From assembly GCF_001428605.1 (NCBI RefSeq), contig NZ_LMID01000011.1, positions 372,001-436,000 of the forward strand: 64,000 nt of DNA, given 5' to 3'. This document shows positions 26,874 through 38,666 of the stretch, in pieces (position 1 is the stretch's first letter; each line of letters opens with the position of its first letter). The notes below the pieces were generated by a model. The model did not search any database. It was not told the origin of the DNA and was given only the letters and a program-made list of their open reading frames with translations. This stretch comes from Sphingomonas sp. Root720 (GTDB lineage: Bacteria; Pseudomonadota; Alphaproteobacteria; Sphingomonadales; Sphingomonadaceae). The translations under genes were made by a program, and so were the position numbers.

Positions 26874-27866
26874 ATGGAGCACGCCGTCACCCCTCAGTTC
26901 TTCAGCACCCTGCTCTCGATCGGCATCGCGCTGACCACCGCGATCATCATGCTGATCGTCGGGCACAGCCTGGTCAAATCCTTCGCCCGCGACCCGATGG
27001 CGCGCAGGGTCCGCGCGCTCAACGACCGGCGCGAGCAGCTGAAGGCCGGCGTCGCCGCCTCGAAGACGCGCCGCCGCCAGAAGATGGAGAAGAAGGCCAG
27101 CATCTCGGTCGACCGGATGAAGGCGATCCTGGGCAGCATGAAGATGCTGCAGGACTCGCAGCTCAAGGTCGCCTCGCTGAACCTCGCCCGCGCCGGCATC
27201 CGCAGCAAGGACGCCGCGATCACGGTGATCTTCTTCCGGCTGGTGTCGCCGATCATGATCGGGGGCACGGTGGCGGTCGGCGTCTACCTGCTGCACTGGT
27301 TCCCCCAAGCCAGCGCCTTCAAGCAATATATGATCGTCGCAGGGTCGCTGATCGCCAGCTACAAGGCCCCCGACATCTATGTGAAGAACCTCGTCACCAA
27401 GCGGCAGCACGCCATCCGCAAGGCGCTGCCCGACGCGCTCGACCTGCTGGTGATCTGCGCTGAGGCCGGCCTGTCGGTCGATCTCGCCTTCAACCGGGTC
27501 GCCCGCGAACTGTCGAAGGCCTATCCCGAACTGGGCGACGAGTTCGCGCTGACCGCGATCGAGCTGGGCTTCCTGACCGACCGGCGGATGGCTTTCGAGA
27601 ATCTCGCCCAGCGCGTGAACCTCGATTCGATCCGCGGCGTCGTCACGACGATGATCCAGACCGAAAAATACGGCACGCCCCTCGCCGCCGCGCTGCGCGT
27701 CCTGTCGGCCGAGTTCCGCCACGAACGGATGATGCGGGCCGAGGAAAAGGCCGCGCGCCTGCCCGCTATCATGACGGTGCCGCTGATCATGTTCATCCTG
27801 CCGGTGCTGTTCATCGTCATCCTCGGCCCCGCGGCCTGCTCGATCAGCGACAACGTGCTCCACTGA
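26874..27866 (+). CDS. tadC: Tad inner-membrane platform protein TadC
   Basis: A 330-residue paralogue of TadB, also of the T2SSF family. An N-terminal helix is followed by a basic cytosolic stretch, a pair of helices near 120-165, the F-domain (LPDALDLLVICAEAGLSVD near 185), and a hydrophobic C-terminus ending in a helix pair. Full length. It closes the cluster; no TadD TPR protein, TadE/F minor pilin or Flp pilin follows. Confidence 0.92.
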   Translation: MEHAVTPQFFSTLLSIGIALTTAIIMLIVGHSLVKSFARDPMARRVRALNDRREQLKAGVAASKTRRRQKMEKKASISVDRMKAILGSMKMLQDSQLKVASLNLARAGIRSKDAAITVIFFRLVSPIMIGGTVAVGVYLLHWFPQASAFKQYMIVAGSLIASYKAPDIYVKNLVTKRQHAIRKALPDALDLLVICAEAGLSVDLAFNRVARELSKAYPELGDEFALTAIELGFLTDRRMAFENLAQRVNLDSIRGVVTTMIQTEKYGTPLAAALRVLSAEFRHERMMRAEEKAARLPAIMTVPLIMFILPVLFIVILGPAACSISDNVLH

Positions 27867-27989
27867 GGCCCCTCCCGGCGATGGTCGAGGGATCGCGGCT
27901 TCCGTCGGAAATGGTGCGGATTCCCGCGAGACCGCGAGGAACGTAATGCTCGCGAAACGGTTTTAGCTTCCGATCATCAGGAGGCTTCC

Positions 27990-28562
27990 ATGCCCGCTTT
28001 CACGACGAACCAATGGGCCGTCATCGCACTCGTCTTCATTCTCGGCTGGCTGTTCGGCCTGTTCACGCTGTCCGGCGGCCGCCGCTGGAAACAAGGGTTC
28101 GAACAGGAGCGCACCCTGCGCATCGCCGCCGAGGAGCAGAATGACCGGCTGTCCACCAAGCTGGCCGAGCTTGAGAGTGAACGCGACCGCCGGGTCGAGC
28201 TCGAGCGCGAGCGCGACCATCATATCGCCCGCTCCGCCGCGGCCAACGAACGGATCGCCGAGCTGGAGAAGCACCGTCCCGCGATCAACGCCGATACCGC
28301 CGGATCGATCGCCGCGGCCGCATCGGGCAAGCGCGACGACCTGTCCCGCATCTTCGGCGTGGGTCGTGGCGGCGAGATCAAGCTGAACGAACTCGGTGTC
28401 CACCGCTATGCCGATATCGCCACCCTCAGCGCCGCCGACGAAGCCGCGCTCGAAGGGCGGATGGGCCTCGCCCCCGGCACGATCGCCGACGAGCGCTGGC
28501 GCGAGCAGGCGGACATGCTGCGCAAGGGCGATTTCGACGAGCATGCGAGGCGCTTCGCGTAA
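27990..28562 (+). CDS. Membrane-anchored coiled-coil protein with C-terminal H3TH-like domain
   Basis: A 190-residue protein with an excellent AGGAGG ribosome site before ATG 27990. Residues 8-26 form a membrane anchor. A charged coiled coil (Glu/Arg-rich, about 45-95) follows. The C-terminal 70 residues match the predicted helix-3-turn-helix fold related to flap-endonuclease-like proteins (DDLSRIFGVGRGGEIKLNELG, shortened to LSRIFGVG and LNELGVHRYADI). No catalytic residues of a nuclease are visible. It probably binds DNA or protein near the membrane. Function unknown. Confidence 0.65.
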   Translation: MPAFTTNQWAVIALVFILGWLFGLFTLSGGRRWKQGFEQERTLRIAAEEQNDRLSTKLAELESERDRRVELERERDHHIARSAAANERIAELEKHRPAINADTAGSIAAAASGKRDDLSRIFGVGRGGEIKLNELGVHRYADIATLSAADEAALEGRMGLAPGTIADERWREQADMLRKGDFDEHARRFA

Positions 28563-28612
28563 TCTGTCAGGCCATCGGCCGCCGGGCGCGGGCCCCGGCA
28601 CCGCCCGGCCCG

Positions 28613-29773
28613 TCAGGGACGTAGGCCGTAGGTCCCCAGCCGCCACAGCCACTCGACAGGGCCGAAGCGGAAGGCCCTGAACCAGAGAGCCGCGAACAGC
28701 GCCTGGGCCGCGAGGATGACGACGGCGACCACCCACAGCGCGGGCCAGGTCAGGCGGTTCCAAAGTCCCAGCCCGAAGCCCGAAAAGATCCAGGCCGCGA
28801 TCAGGCTCTGGCCGAGATAGAGGGTGAGCGCCATGCGTCCCATCCGGGCGAAGCCCGCCATCAGGCGCGGCCATGGGCCTCTGCGCCACAGCAGCAGGAA
28901 CAGGCCGACATGGCCGATCGTCATCGCCAGCCGCCCCGGCTGGTCGACGATGCCGCTGATCACGGTCGGGCCGCCGCCATTGTCGAAGACGAGCAACGCG
29001 TGGAGCAGGCGCAGAGCGAGGCCGGCCGGATAGCCGATCCGCACCATGCGCCACAGCTGGCGTTCGTCGAAATCCGGACCGAACAGGCCGATCCGGTACA
29101 GCGCCATGCCGACGAGCATGAAGGCCAGCGCATCGCCCATCCAGCGATAGGTGAGCGCGTTGACCGTCCAGTTCCAGCTGACATAGCTCATATAGTCGAA
29201 GCTCTGCCAATAGCTGCCCAGCCGCGCGGCGCCTTCGCGGGCCAGCATCTCGGGCGAGTATACGGTATCGGCGGGCTGGAAAGACGGCGCCTCCAGCCCG
29301 GCCCATGCCGACAGCATCAGCAGGATCACCGCCGCCGCGGCGACGAGCTGGATCGGCTTCAGCGGATGAAGGATCAGCGCGACGATTCCGGCCAGCGCAT
29401 AGATCACCAATATGTCGCCGGGCCAGAGCAGCACGGTGCTGTCGACGATGCCGAACAGCAGCAGCAGGACCAGCCTCCGCAGATAGAGGCGCGACCGGTC
29501 GGCGCTCTCCTCGTCGCCGACGAACAGCAGCAGGCCGACCCCGAACAGCAGCGAGAACAGGCCGCGCATCGTGCCCGTGACGAACAGCTGCGCGACACCC
29601 CAGACCAGCCAGTCGGGATCCGCCATCGACGGCTCGCCGAGCGGCCGGTCCATCGCGATCGGCCCGCCCATGTCGAAGATGTTGATCAGCAGGATGCCGC
29701 ACAGCGCGACGCCGCGCAGCGCGTCGATCGACAACAGCCGCTGGGCGGGATCGGCAGGCCGGGGCGAGGACAT
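28613..29773 (-). CDS. DUF418 domain membrane protein
   Basis: A polytopic inner-membrane protein of 386 residues with about ten helices. The N-terminal signature LLSIDALRGVALCGIL and a C-terminal DUF418 half (ARMGRMALTLYLGQSL) identify the family. Related to acyltransferase-3-like and YeiB-like membrane proteins, but the substrate is unknown. ATG 29773 is used. It faces the H3TH gene convergently, 50 bp apart. Confidence 0.85.
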   Translation of the reverse strand: MSSPRPADPAQRLLSIDALRGVALCGILLINIFDMGGPIAMDRPLGEPSMADPDWLVWGVAQLFVTGTMRGLFSLLFGVGLLLFVGDEESADRSRLYLRRLVLLLLFGIVDSTVLLWPGDILVIYALAGIVALILHPLKPIQLVAAAAVILLMLSAWAGLEAPSFQPADTVYSPEMLAREGAARLGSYWQSFDYMSYVSWNWTVNALTYRWMGDALAFMLVGMALYRIGLFGPDFDERQLWRMVRIGYPAGLALRLLHALLVFDNGGGPTVISGIVDQPGRLAMTIGHVGLFLLLWRRGPWPRLMAGFARMGRMALTLYLGQSLIAAWIFSGFGLGLWNRLTWPALWVVAVVILAAQALFAALWFRAFRFGPVEWLWRLGTYGLRP

Positions 29774-29828
29774 CGATCGGGTCTAACGCAGCGGGTGGGC
29801 GCCGTCATCCCGACACCGCAGGACATCC

Positions 29829-29916
29829 GTCATCCCGGCGAAAGTCGGGATCTCACCGCCTTTGATCGGGCCGATACCGGCACGAAGGCAGAGAGATTCC
29901 AGCGTTCGCTGGAACG
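29829..29916. repeat. Palindromic intergenic repeat, about 88 bp
   Basis: Left half GTCATCCCGGCGAAAGTCGG (continuing to GGATCTC) and right half with GAGATTCCAGCG and CTGGAACGAC. The arms are more diverged than in the copy at 34811-34896, but order and spacing are the same. It lies between the DUF418 gene and the ppdK stop. Confidence 0.6.
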
Positions 29917-29928
29917 ACGGAGATGCCG

Positions 29929-32598
<2,670 letters not shown>

Positions 32599-32653
32599 AC
32601 GCCCGTCACTCTCCCCATCACGACCCGCTCCCCGCAGGAGCATGGCAATCGAA

Positions 32654-34789
32654 TCAGCCCTCGATGTTCGAGAAGTCCGCCACGTTGTGCACCGCAACAC
32701 GTATTTTTTCAAGCAGCGCGAGACGCGTGTTTCTTTTCGATGACTCGGGATCGTTGACGATGACCTGATCGAAGAAGGCGTCGATCGGGCCGCGCAACGT
32801 CGCCAGAGCCGACATCGCGCCCGCAAAATCCTCGGCCGCGACCGCCGCCGCGGCCTTCGGCTCGGCGGCATCGAGCGCGGCGATCAGGACGGATTCCGCG
32901 ACTTCCGGCTGATAATCGGGTACCGCCGAGGCGCCCTCGGGCACCCCGCCCTCCTTCTTCAGGATATTGGCGGCGCGCTTGTAGCCGGCGAGCAGGTTGG
33001 CACCATCCTCGGTCTCGACGAACGCCTGCAGCGCCTTCACACGTGCCAGCAGTCGGACGAGATCGCTCTCACCACCGAGCGCGAACACCGCGTCGATCAG
33101 GTCGTGGCGGACACCAGCCTCGCGCTGTTGGACCTTGAGACGGTCGATCAGGAATTGAACGATCTCGTCCACGCGGACCGGATGGGCTGCCTTGCGAAGG
33201 CCGATTGCATGGTTGATCGCGCCGAAGAGGTGCGCCCGTATTTCGTTCACGGTGAGCAGCTCGAGGATACCCAGCCCGGCGCGTCTGAGAGCGAAGGGAT
33301 CTTTCGACCCCGTGGGCTTCATGTCTTCGGCAAAGAATTGTGACAGGCTGTCCAGCTTGTCCGCCAGACTGACGGCCACCGTCACCGGCGCGACCGGAAC
33401 CTCGTCCCCCTGCCCCACCGGCTTGTAATGATCGCGGATTGCATCGGCCACGGCATCTGGCAGCCCCTCGGCCCGCGCATAATAGCCGCCGATGACGCCC
33501 TGAAGTTCCGGAAACTCGCCGACCATGCCGGTGACGAGATCGGCCTTGGCGAGGCGTGCGGCCTGTTCGACCATGTCCGCGATCTCCTCACGCGTCATGC
33601 CAGCGGAGGCTGGCATCTCGGGAGATGAGGTGCCGCCCTCGCCGCCTGAGACCCCAGCCTTCGCTGGGGTGACGATGTCGGATTCGACCAGCCACCGGGC
33701 CAACTTCGCCACGCGGTCGACCTTGTCGGCGACGGTGCCCAGCTTCTCGTGGAAGACGATCTGGTCGAGCTTCTTCGCCTGCTCGGCGAGCGGAACCTTG
33801 AGGTCCTGCTCCCAGAAGAACTTCGCGTCCGACAGCCGCGCCGCCAGCACCTTGCCATTGCCCGCGACGATCGCCGCGCCGCCGTCCTTCGCGGTGATGT
33901 TGGCGGTACAGATGAAGGCGGGGGCGAGCCTGCCCTCGGCGTCGTTGAGCACGAAATATTTCTGGTTCGTGCGCAGGGTGAGCTGGATCACCTCGCGCGG
34001 GACCTCCAGGAAGGCCGGGTCGAAGCGGCCGAGCAGCGGCACCGGCCACTCGGTCAGGCCCGCATTCTCGGCGACCAGCCCCTCGTCGGGGATGACCTGC
34101 ATGCTTGCCTCGGCGGCCAGCTCGGCGGCGCGGGCGCGGATGATGTCGCGACGCTCGGCATGGTCGACGATGACGTGGCAGGCGCGCAGCTTTTCGACAT
34201 AATCGGCGGCGCTGCCGATGGTGATGATGCCCGGGTGGTGGAAGCGGTGGCCGACCGTCGCCGCGCCGCTCGCCACGCCGTCGATCTCGAACGGGACGAT
34301 GTCCTCGCCGAGCAGCGCGACGATGCCCTGCAACGGACGCACCCAGCGCAGCGAAGCGGTCGACGCGGAGGCGGTGCCCCAGCGCATCGATTTCGGCCAG
34401 GGAAAGGCGCGGACGATCGCCGGGATCGCCTCGGCAAGCACGGCGGCCGTGGCGCGGCCCGGCTTCTCGATCACGGCGAACAGGATGCCGTCGCGCTCGA
34501 CCAGCTGTTCGCGGGTCAGCCCGGTCTTGCGCAGGAAGCCTTCGAGCGCCTGCGGCGGCGCCGAGGCCTTGGGGCCTTTCAGTTCTTCCGACACCGCCGC
34601 CGTCTCGACCGGCAGGCCATGCGCGATCAGCGCGAGGCGGCGCGGCGTGACATGGCTGGTCAGCCGTTCGGGCTTCAGGCCGGCCTTGGCCAGTTCGTCG
34701 GCGAACAGGCGGGCGAGGTCGGCCGACGCCTTCTCCTGCATCCGCGCGGGGATTTCCTCGGAGAGGAGCTCGAGGAGGAAATCGCTCAC
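32654..34789 (-). CDS. glyS: Glycyl-tRNA synthetase beta subunit, with internal repeat insertion
   Basis: The beta subunit of the heterotetrameric enzyme that charges tRNA-Gly. The 711-residue product starts at GTG 34789 behind GGGAGAGAGG. The N-terminal FLLELLSEEIPARM, the TNQKYF segment near 275 and the C-terminal anticodon-binding portion are all normal. Residues about 373-399 are unusual (TPAKAG...EMPASAGMT): they are encoded by an 82-bp palindromic element of the type found between genes here, inserted without breaking the frame. Function is presumably kept. glyQ lies upstream on the same strand. Confidence 0.95.
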   Translation of the reverse strand: MSDFLLELLSEEIPARMQEKASADLARLFADELAKAGLKPERLTSHVTPRRLALIAHGLPVETAAVSEELKGPKASAPPQALEGFLRKTGLTREQLVERDGILFAVIEKPGRATAAVLAEAIPAIVRAFPWPKSMRWGTASASTASLRWVRPLQGIVALLGEDIVPFEIDGVASGAATVGHRFHHPGIITIGSAADYVEKLRACHVIVDHAERRDIIRARAAELAAEASMQVIPDEGLVAENAGLTEWPVPLLGRFDPAFLEVPREVIQLTLRTNQKYFVLNDAEGRLAPAFICTANITAKDGGAAIVAGNGKVLAARLSDAKFFWEQDLKVPLAEQAKKLDQIVFHEKLGTVADKVDRVAKLARWLVESDIVTPAKAGVSGGEGGTSSPEMPASAGMTREEIADMVEQAARLAKADLVTGMVGEFPELQGVIGGYYARAEGLPDAVADAIRDHYKPVGQGDEVPVAPVTVAVSLADKLDSLSQFFAEDMKPTGSKDPFALRRAGLGILELLTVNEIRAHLFGAINHAIGLRKAAHPVRVDEIVQFLIDRLKVQQREAGVRHDLIDAVFALGGESDLVRLLARVKALQAFVETEDGANLLAGYKRAANILKKEGGVPEGASAVPDYQPEVAESVLIAALDAAEPKAAAAVAAEDFAGAMSALATLRGPIDAFFDQVIVNDPESSKRNTRLALLEKIRVAVHNVADFSNIEG
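33593..33674. repeat. Palindromic repeat inserted in frame within glyS
   Basis: Imperfect inverted ends 33593-33613 (CGTCATGCCAGCGGAGGCTGG, 21 positions) and 33654-33674 match each other at 18 of 21 positions. The element resembles the intergenic copies in this window. In glyS it encodes about 27 extra residues with no stop codon. Confidence 0.8.
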
Positions 34790-34810
34790 AGCCTCTCTCC
34801 CTTCCCGATT

Positions 34811-34896
34811 GTCATCCCGGCGGAAGCCGGGATCTCACTGCCTTCGTGCCGGCAGAGAGAAGAAACAAGGGAGATCCCGGCTTTCGCCGGGATGAC
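34811..34896. repeat. Palindromic intergenic repeat between glyQ and glyS, about 86 bp
   Basis: The clearest copy. Left arm 34811-34836 and right arm 34871-34896 are inverted copies matching at 25 of 26 positions (GTCATCCCGGCG type). It lies in the gap between glyQ and glyS, so it will be part of any common transcript. Confidence 0.8.
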
Positions 34897-34921
34897 GGCG
34901 TTGTGGGTAGGACGGGTCATC

Positions 34922-35812
34922 TCACGCCTCCCACCCATTATGCGCCATCCAGGCGGCGCAGGCCCCCTTGGTCAGGTCGCGGACGCGGCCGATATAGGCC
35001 TGGCGCTCGGCGACCGAGATCACGCCGCGCGCCTGCAGGGTGTTGAAGATATGGCTGGCCTTGATCGCCTGGTCATAGGCAGGCAGCGGCAGCGGCCGCT
35101 TCACCCCATCGACTTCGCGATCGAGCAAGGCGCGGCATTCGTCGGCGGCCTGGGTGAACTGCCTGAACAGCGTGTCGGTGTTCGCCGCCTCGAAATTATA
35201 GGCGCTGAACTGGCGCTCATTCTCCAGGAAGACATCGCCATAGCTGACGCCCTCGTCGTTGAAGGCGAGGTCGTAGACCCGGTCGACGCCCTGGATGTAC
35301 ATCGCCAGCCGTTCGAGCCCATAGGTCAGCTCGCCCGCGACGGGCTTGCAGTCGAAGCCCCCCACCTGCTGGAAATAGGTGAACTGGGTCACCTCCATGC
35401 CGTCGCACCACACTTCCCAGCCGAGCCCCCAGGCGCCGAGGGTCGGGCTTTCCCAATCGTCCTCGACGAAGCGGATGTCGTGCGACAGCGGATCGATGCC
35501 GATCCGCTCCAGACTGCCGAGATAGAGTTCCTGCAGATTGGCGGGGCTCGGCTTCAGGATCACCTGATATTGGTAATAATGGCCCAGCCGGTTCGGGTTC
35601 TCGCCATAGCGCCCGTCGGTCGGCCGGCGCGACGGCTGGACATAGGCGGCCTTCCACGGCTGCGGGCCGAGCGCGCGCAGGGTCGTCGACGGATGGAAGG
35701 TACCCGCGCCCATCTCCATGTCATAGGGCTGGAGGATCAGGCAACCCTGGTCGCTCCAATAGTCGTGGAGCGTCAGGATCAGGCGCTGGAACGAGAGCGG
35801 CTTGGTCGCCAA
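34922..35812 (-). CDS. glyQ: Glycyl-tRNA synthetase alpha subunit
   Basis: Catalytic alpha subunit, class II aminoacyl-tRNA synthetase. From TTG 35812 (GAAGGA ribosome site) the product has 296 residues, the family norm. Motifs: [18 protein letters not shown] near the N-terminus, [14 protein letters not shown] near 30, [15 protein letters not shown] near 55 and [12 protein letters not shown] near 165. An ATG at 35917 is in frame, but it lies upstream of a good promoter (35850-35878) and would add 35 unlike residues. The palindromic repeat separates it from glyS. Confidence 0.93.
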   Translation of the reverse strand: MATKPLSFQRLILTLHDYWSDQGCLILQPYDMEMGAGTFHPSTTLRALGPQPWKAAYVQPSRRPTDGRYGENPNRLGHYYQYQVILKPSPANLQELYLGSLERIGIDPLSHDIRFVEDDWESPTLGAWGLGWEVWCDGMEVTQFTYFQQVGGFDCKPVAGELTYGLERLAMYIQGVDRVYDLAFNDEGVSYGDVFLENERQFSAYNFEAANTDTLFRQFTQAADECRALLDREVDGVKRPLPLPAYDQAIKASHIFNTLQARGVISVAERQAYIGRVRDLTKGACAAWMAHNGWEA

Positions 35813-35849
35813 GGCGGGGTCCTTCGAGGCGGTTGAAATCTCGCCCGGC

Positions 35850-35878
35850 CCTTTGCGGCAGGGGGCGCGGCGGGTCAA
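35850..35878 (-). promoter_or_regulatory. Candidate glyQ promoter
   Basis: On the minus strand a TTGACC -35 (35873-35878) and a CAAAGG -10 (35850-35855) are separated by exactly 17 bp. The -10 is weak, but the spacing and -35 are good. It supports the TTG 35812 start over ATG 35917, since the ATG would lie upstream of the transcript start. Confidence 0.45.
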
Positions 35879-35994
35879 GGATGGCGGCCCGTTTTCGCCG
35901 CCCTTCCCCTCGGTCATGCCGAATAGTTACGCCATGACGAGGGGCCGGAGCGGCGGGGCTCGCAATTCGCCGTGCATCTACCTAGATCAGGGGC

Positions 35995-36927
35995 ATGCGT
36001 TTCCTCCGCCGCGCGGCCACCGCGCTTCTCGCCCTGCTGATCGCAGCCCCGGCCACTGCGGCGCCCGCGCTGTGGAAGTTCGGCGATGCGGACACGACCA
36101 TCTATCTGTTCGGGACGATCCATGCCCTGCCGCCCGGCTATGCCTGGCAGGATGCGCGGATCGAGACGGCGATGGCGGCGTCGGACACGCTGGTGATCGA
36201 AACGGTGATCGACAAGGACCCGCAGGCGATCGCCCGCCTCTTTCCGCCGCCCGACCCCAGCCTGCCGCCGATCGTCGAGCGGGTGCCCGAGAAGAGCCGC
36301 CCGGCCTTCGAGGCGGTGCTCAAGAAGTCGGGTCTCGACCCGGCGACGCTCAGCCGCATGCCGACCTGGCAGGCCAGCTTCATGCTGATGGGCGCGATGA
36401 TGAACGACCTCGGCATCCAGCGCGACGCGGGCGTGGAGGGCGGCCTGATGCCCGCCTTTGCGCCCTCGCCCGACGCGAAGGATGCGAAGAACGCGAAGCC
36501 CAGGAAGGTAGAGGCGCTGGAGACCGCGTCCGAGCAGCTCGCCCTGTTCGCCAACCTGTCCGAGGCCGATCAGCGCGAGATGCTGGCGAGCTTCGCCGAC
36601 GGCGAGGGCGACGCGAAGAGCGACTATGCGAAGCTGCTGTCCGCCTGGGCGAGCGGCGACGACGCGGCGATCGCGAAGGCCTTCGCCGACGACAAGGACC
36701 TCACCCCGCATCTTCGTGAGATCCTCCTGCGCAAGCGCAACGCCAACTGGGCCGAATGGCTGAAGGCGCGGCTGGCGACGCCGGGGACGGTGTTCGTCGC
36801 GGTCGGCGCGGGGCATCTGGCGGGGCCGCTGTCGGTGCAGGCAATGCTCGCCGCCGAGGGGATCACGGTCGAGCGGGTCGAGAACCAGCCGGTGCGCAAG
36901 CAACGGGCCGCGCATCACGACGGTTAA
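35995..36927 (+). CDS. TraB/GumN family protein
   Basis: A 310-residue protein with a signal peptide (residues 1-23). It contains the family motifs IYLFGTIHALPPG near 37 and VAVGAGHLAGP near 272, the two GxxH-type motifs thought to form a metalloprotease-like site in the TIKI/TraB superfamily. It is probably periplasmic or membrane-attached. A lysine/aspartate-rich linker is near 155-175. Substrate unknown. It is divergent from glyQ and upstream of the ctrA regulatory region. Confidence 0.85.
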   Translation: MRFLRRAATALLALLIAAPATAAPALWKFGDADTTIYLFGTIHALPPGYAWQDARIETAMAASDTLVIETVIDKDPQAIARLFPPPDPSLPPIVERVPEKSRPAFEAVLKKSGLDPATLSRMPTWQASFMLMGAMMNDLGIQRDAGVEGGLMPAFAPSPDAKDAKNAKPRKVEALETASEQLALFANLSEADQREMLASFADGEGDAKSDYAKLLSAWASGDDAAIAKAFADDKDLTPHLREILLRKRNANWAEWLKARLATPGTVFVAVGAGHLAGPLSVQAMLAAEGITVERVENQPVRKQRAAHHDG

Positions 36928-37295
36928 CGACTCTGCGGGGTTGCGCCGAGTCGAAGCCGGCGCGCGGATCGGGGCCGACGGCGATCGGCGGCATCGGGAA
37001 TTCACACATCGCGGCGACGGCCGCTTCGACGGCCAGGATCGCGGCGAGAGGATCGAGGGCACCATCCCGCCCGAGCCGGCCGACTCCATATGGATATCGC
37101 CGTCCTTCGGGAGGCCCGAAACAGGCGGTGGATAAACCATCGGAATCAAACGATTTGTTTACCTACGTAAAAATCGGGAATGGCCTTTAAGAGCGCGTTA
37201 ACCTTTTACCTTCATTAACGTCATGGTTAACAGAGGTTGACGGGCAGCGGGGCCAGGTGGGTCCCTCCCCGGCAGATGAGCAGGAAGATGTCCCC
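36928..37295. promoter_or_regulatory. ctrA upstream regulatory region with four GANTC sites
   Basis: About 370 bp with no convincing gene. GANTC sites, targets of the CcrM methylase in alphaproteobacteria, are at 36929-36933, 36948-36952, 37082-37086 and 37143-37147, above the 1.4 expected by chance. TTAA sequences cluster at 37187-37230. No clear sigma-70 pair could be fixed. Confidence 0.6.
37187..37202 (+). promoter_or_regulatory. CtrA box upstream of ctrA
   Basis: TTAA at 37187-37190, seven bases, then TTAAC at 37198-37202, an exact match to the published CtrA consensus TTAA-N7-TTAAC. A second arrangement, TTAA at 37215-37218 and 37227-37230 with eight bases between, contains a TTAACCAT half-site on the minus strand. 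About 100 bp from the start codon; it suggests autoregulation. Confidence 0.7.
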
Positions 37296-37991
<696 letters not shown>

Positions 37992-38021
37992 CCACAAGTT
38001 TTGCTACAGGGGCAAAAGCGG

Positions 38022-38056
38022 AAGGCCGCGTTCCGAAAGGAGCGCGGCCTTCTTTC
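38022..38056 (+). terminator. Rho-independent terminator of ctrA
   Basis: Arms AAGGCCGCG (38022-38030) and CGCGGCCTT (38043-38051) are perfect complements, with a 12-base loop, followed by CTTTCC. About 30 bp after the ctrA stop. Confidence 0.75.
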
Positions 38057-38204
38057 CGTAGCCCCGGAGCCGGTGCTGCTCGGTCAGCTGCTGGAATTGC
38101 GGGCGCGGGAACGGACTTCGGGCGCCATTCGCGCTCTGCTGGCCTTCGCCCCAAGATCGCCCGCCATATCCGCGACCACGGAACCGGGAGGATATGGCCG
38201 CAAG

Positions 38205-38666
38205 CTAGAGGGGCTTCACCCCGAGCACTTCGATCGCGTCGGTCTTCCCGCCGAAATCGGCGAAATCCCCCTGCCCCGCCCCCATCAGCGCGCGGGCGAT
38301 CGGGGAGGAGAAGGAGATGAGGCCCGCCGCGGGATCGGCCTCGTCGTCGCCGACGATCGCGACTTCGTTCTCCTTGCCGTTGAGGCGGTAGCGGACGCGG
38401 GTGCCGAAGGCCGCCTCGTCACCCTGCGGGGCGGGCTGGATCTCCATCGTCGCGTGGCGAGTGTTCCAGTAGCGCAGGTCGCGCTTGAGCGACTTCAGCT
38501 CGTCCTCGGTGCCGCCGGCAGCGATCCTCGCTTCCAGGTCGACGACCTTGGCCTGGACGAGCTCGGCGCCGCGCTCGGTGACGAGATTGGGGCCCGGCGG
38601 GATCGGCAGCTCGAACTTGGGTTCGAGATGCTCGTCGTCGCTTTCCCGGCGGAAGGCGACACTCAT
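38205..38666 (-). CDS. GreA/GreB-family transcription elongation factor-like protein
   Basis: A 153-residue protein. The C-terminal half matches the GreA/GreB FKBP-like domain (FGTRVRYRLNGKENEVAIVGDDEADP, shortened to TRVRYRLNG; ISFSSPIARALMGA near 120). The N-terminal coiled coil is short and lacks the usual acidic tip GDLSENAEY, so it may bind RNA polymerase without full cleavage-factor activity. It overlaps the DUF1365 gene by 4 bp (ATGA) and is the last gene of the minus-strand lipid operon. Confidence 0.8.
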   Translation of the reverse strand: MSVAFRRESDDEHLEPKFELPIPPGPNLVTERGAELVQAKVVDLEARIAAGGTEDELKSLKRDLRYWNTRHATMEIQPAPQGDEAAFGTRVRYRLNGKENEVAIVGDDEADPAAGLISFSSPIARALMGAGQGDFADFGGKTDAIEVLGVKPL

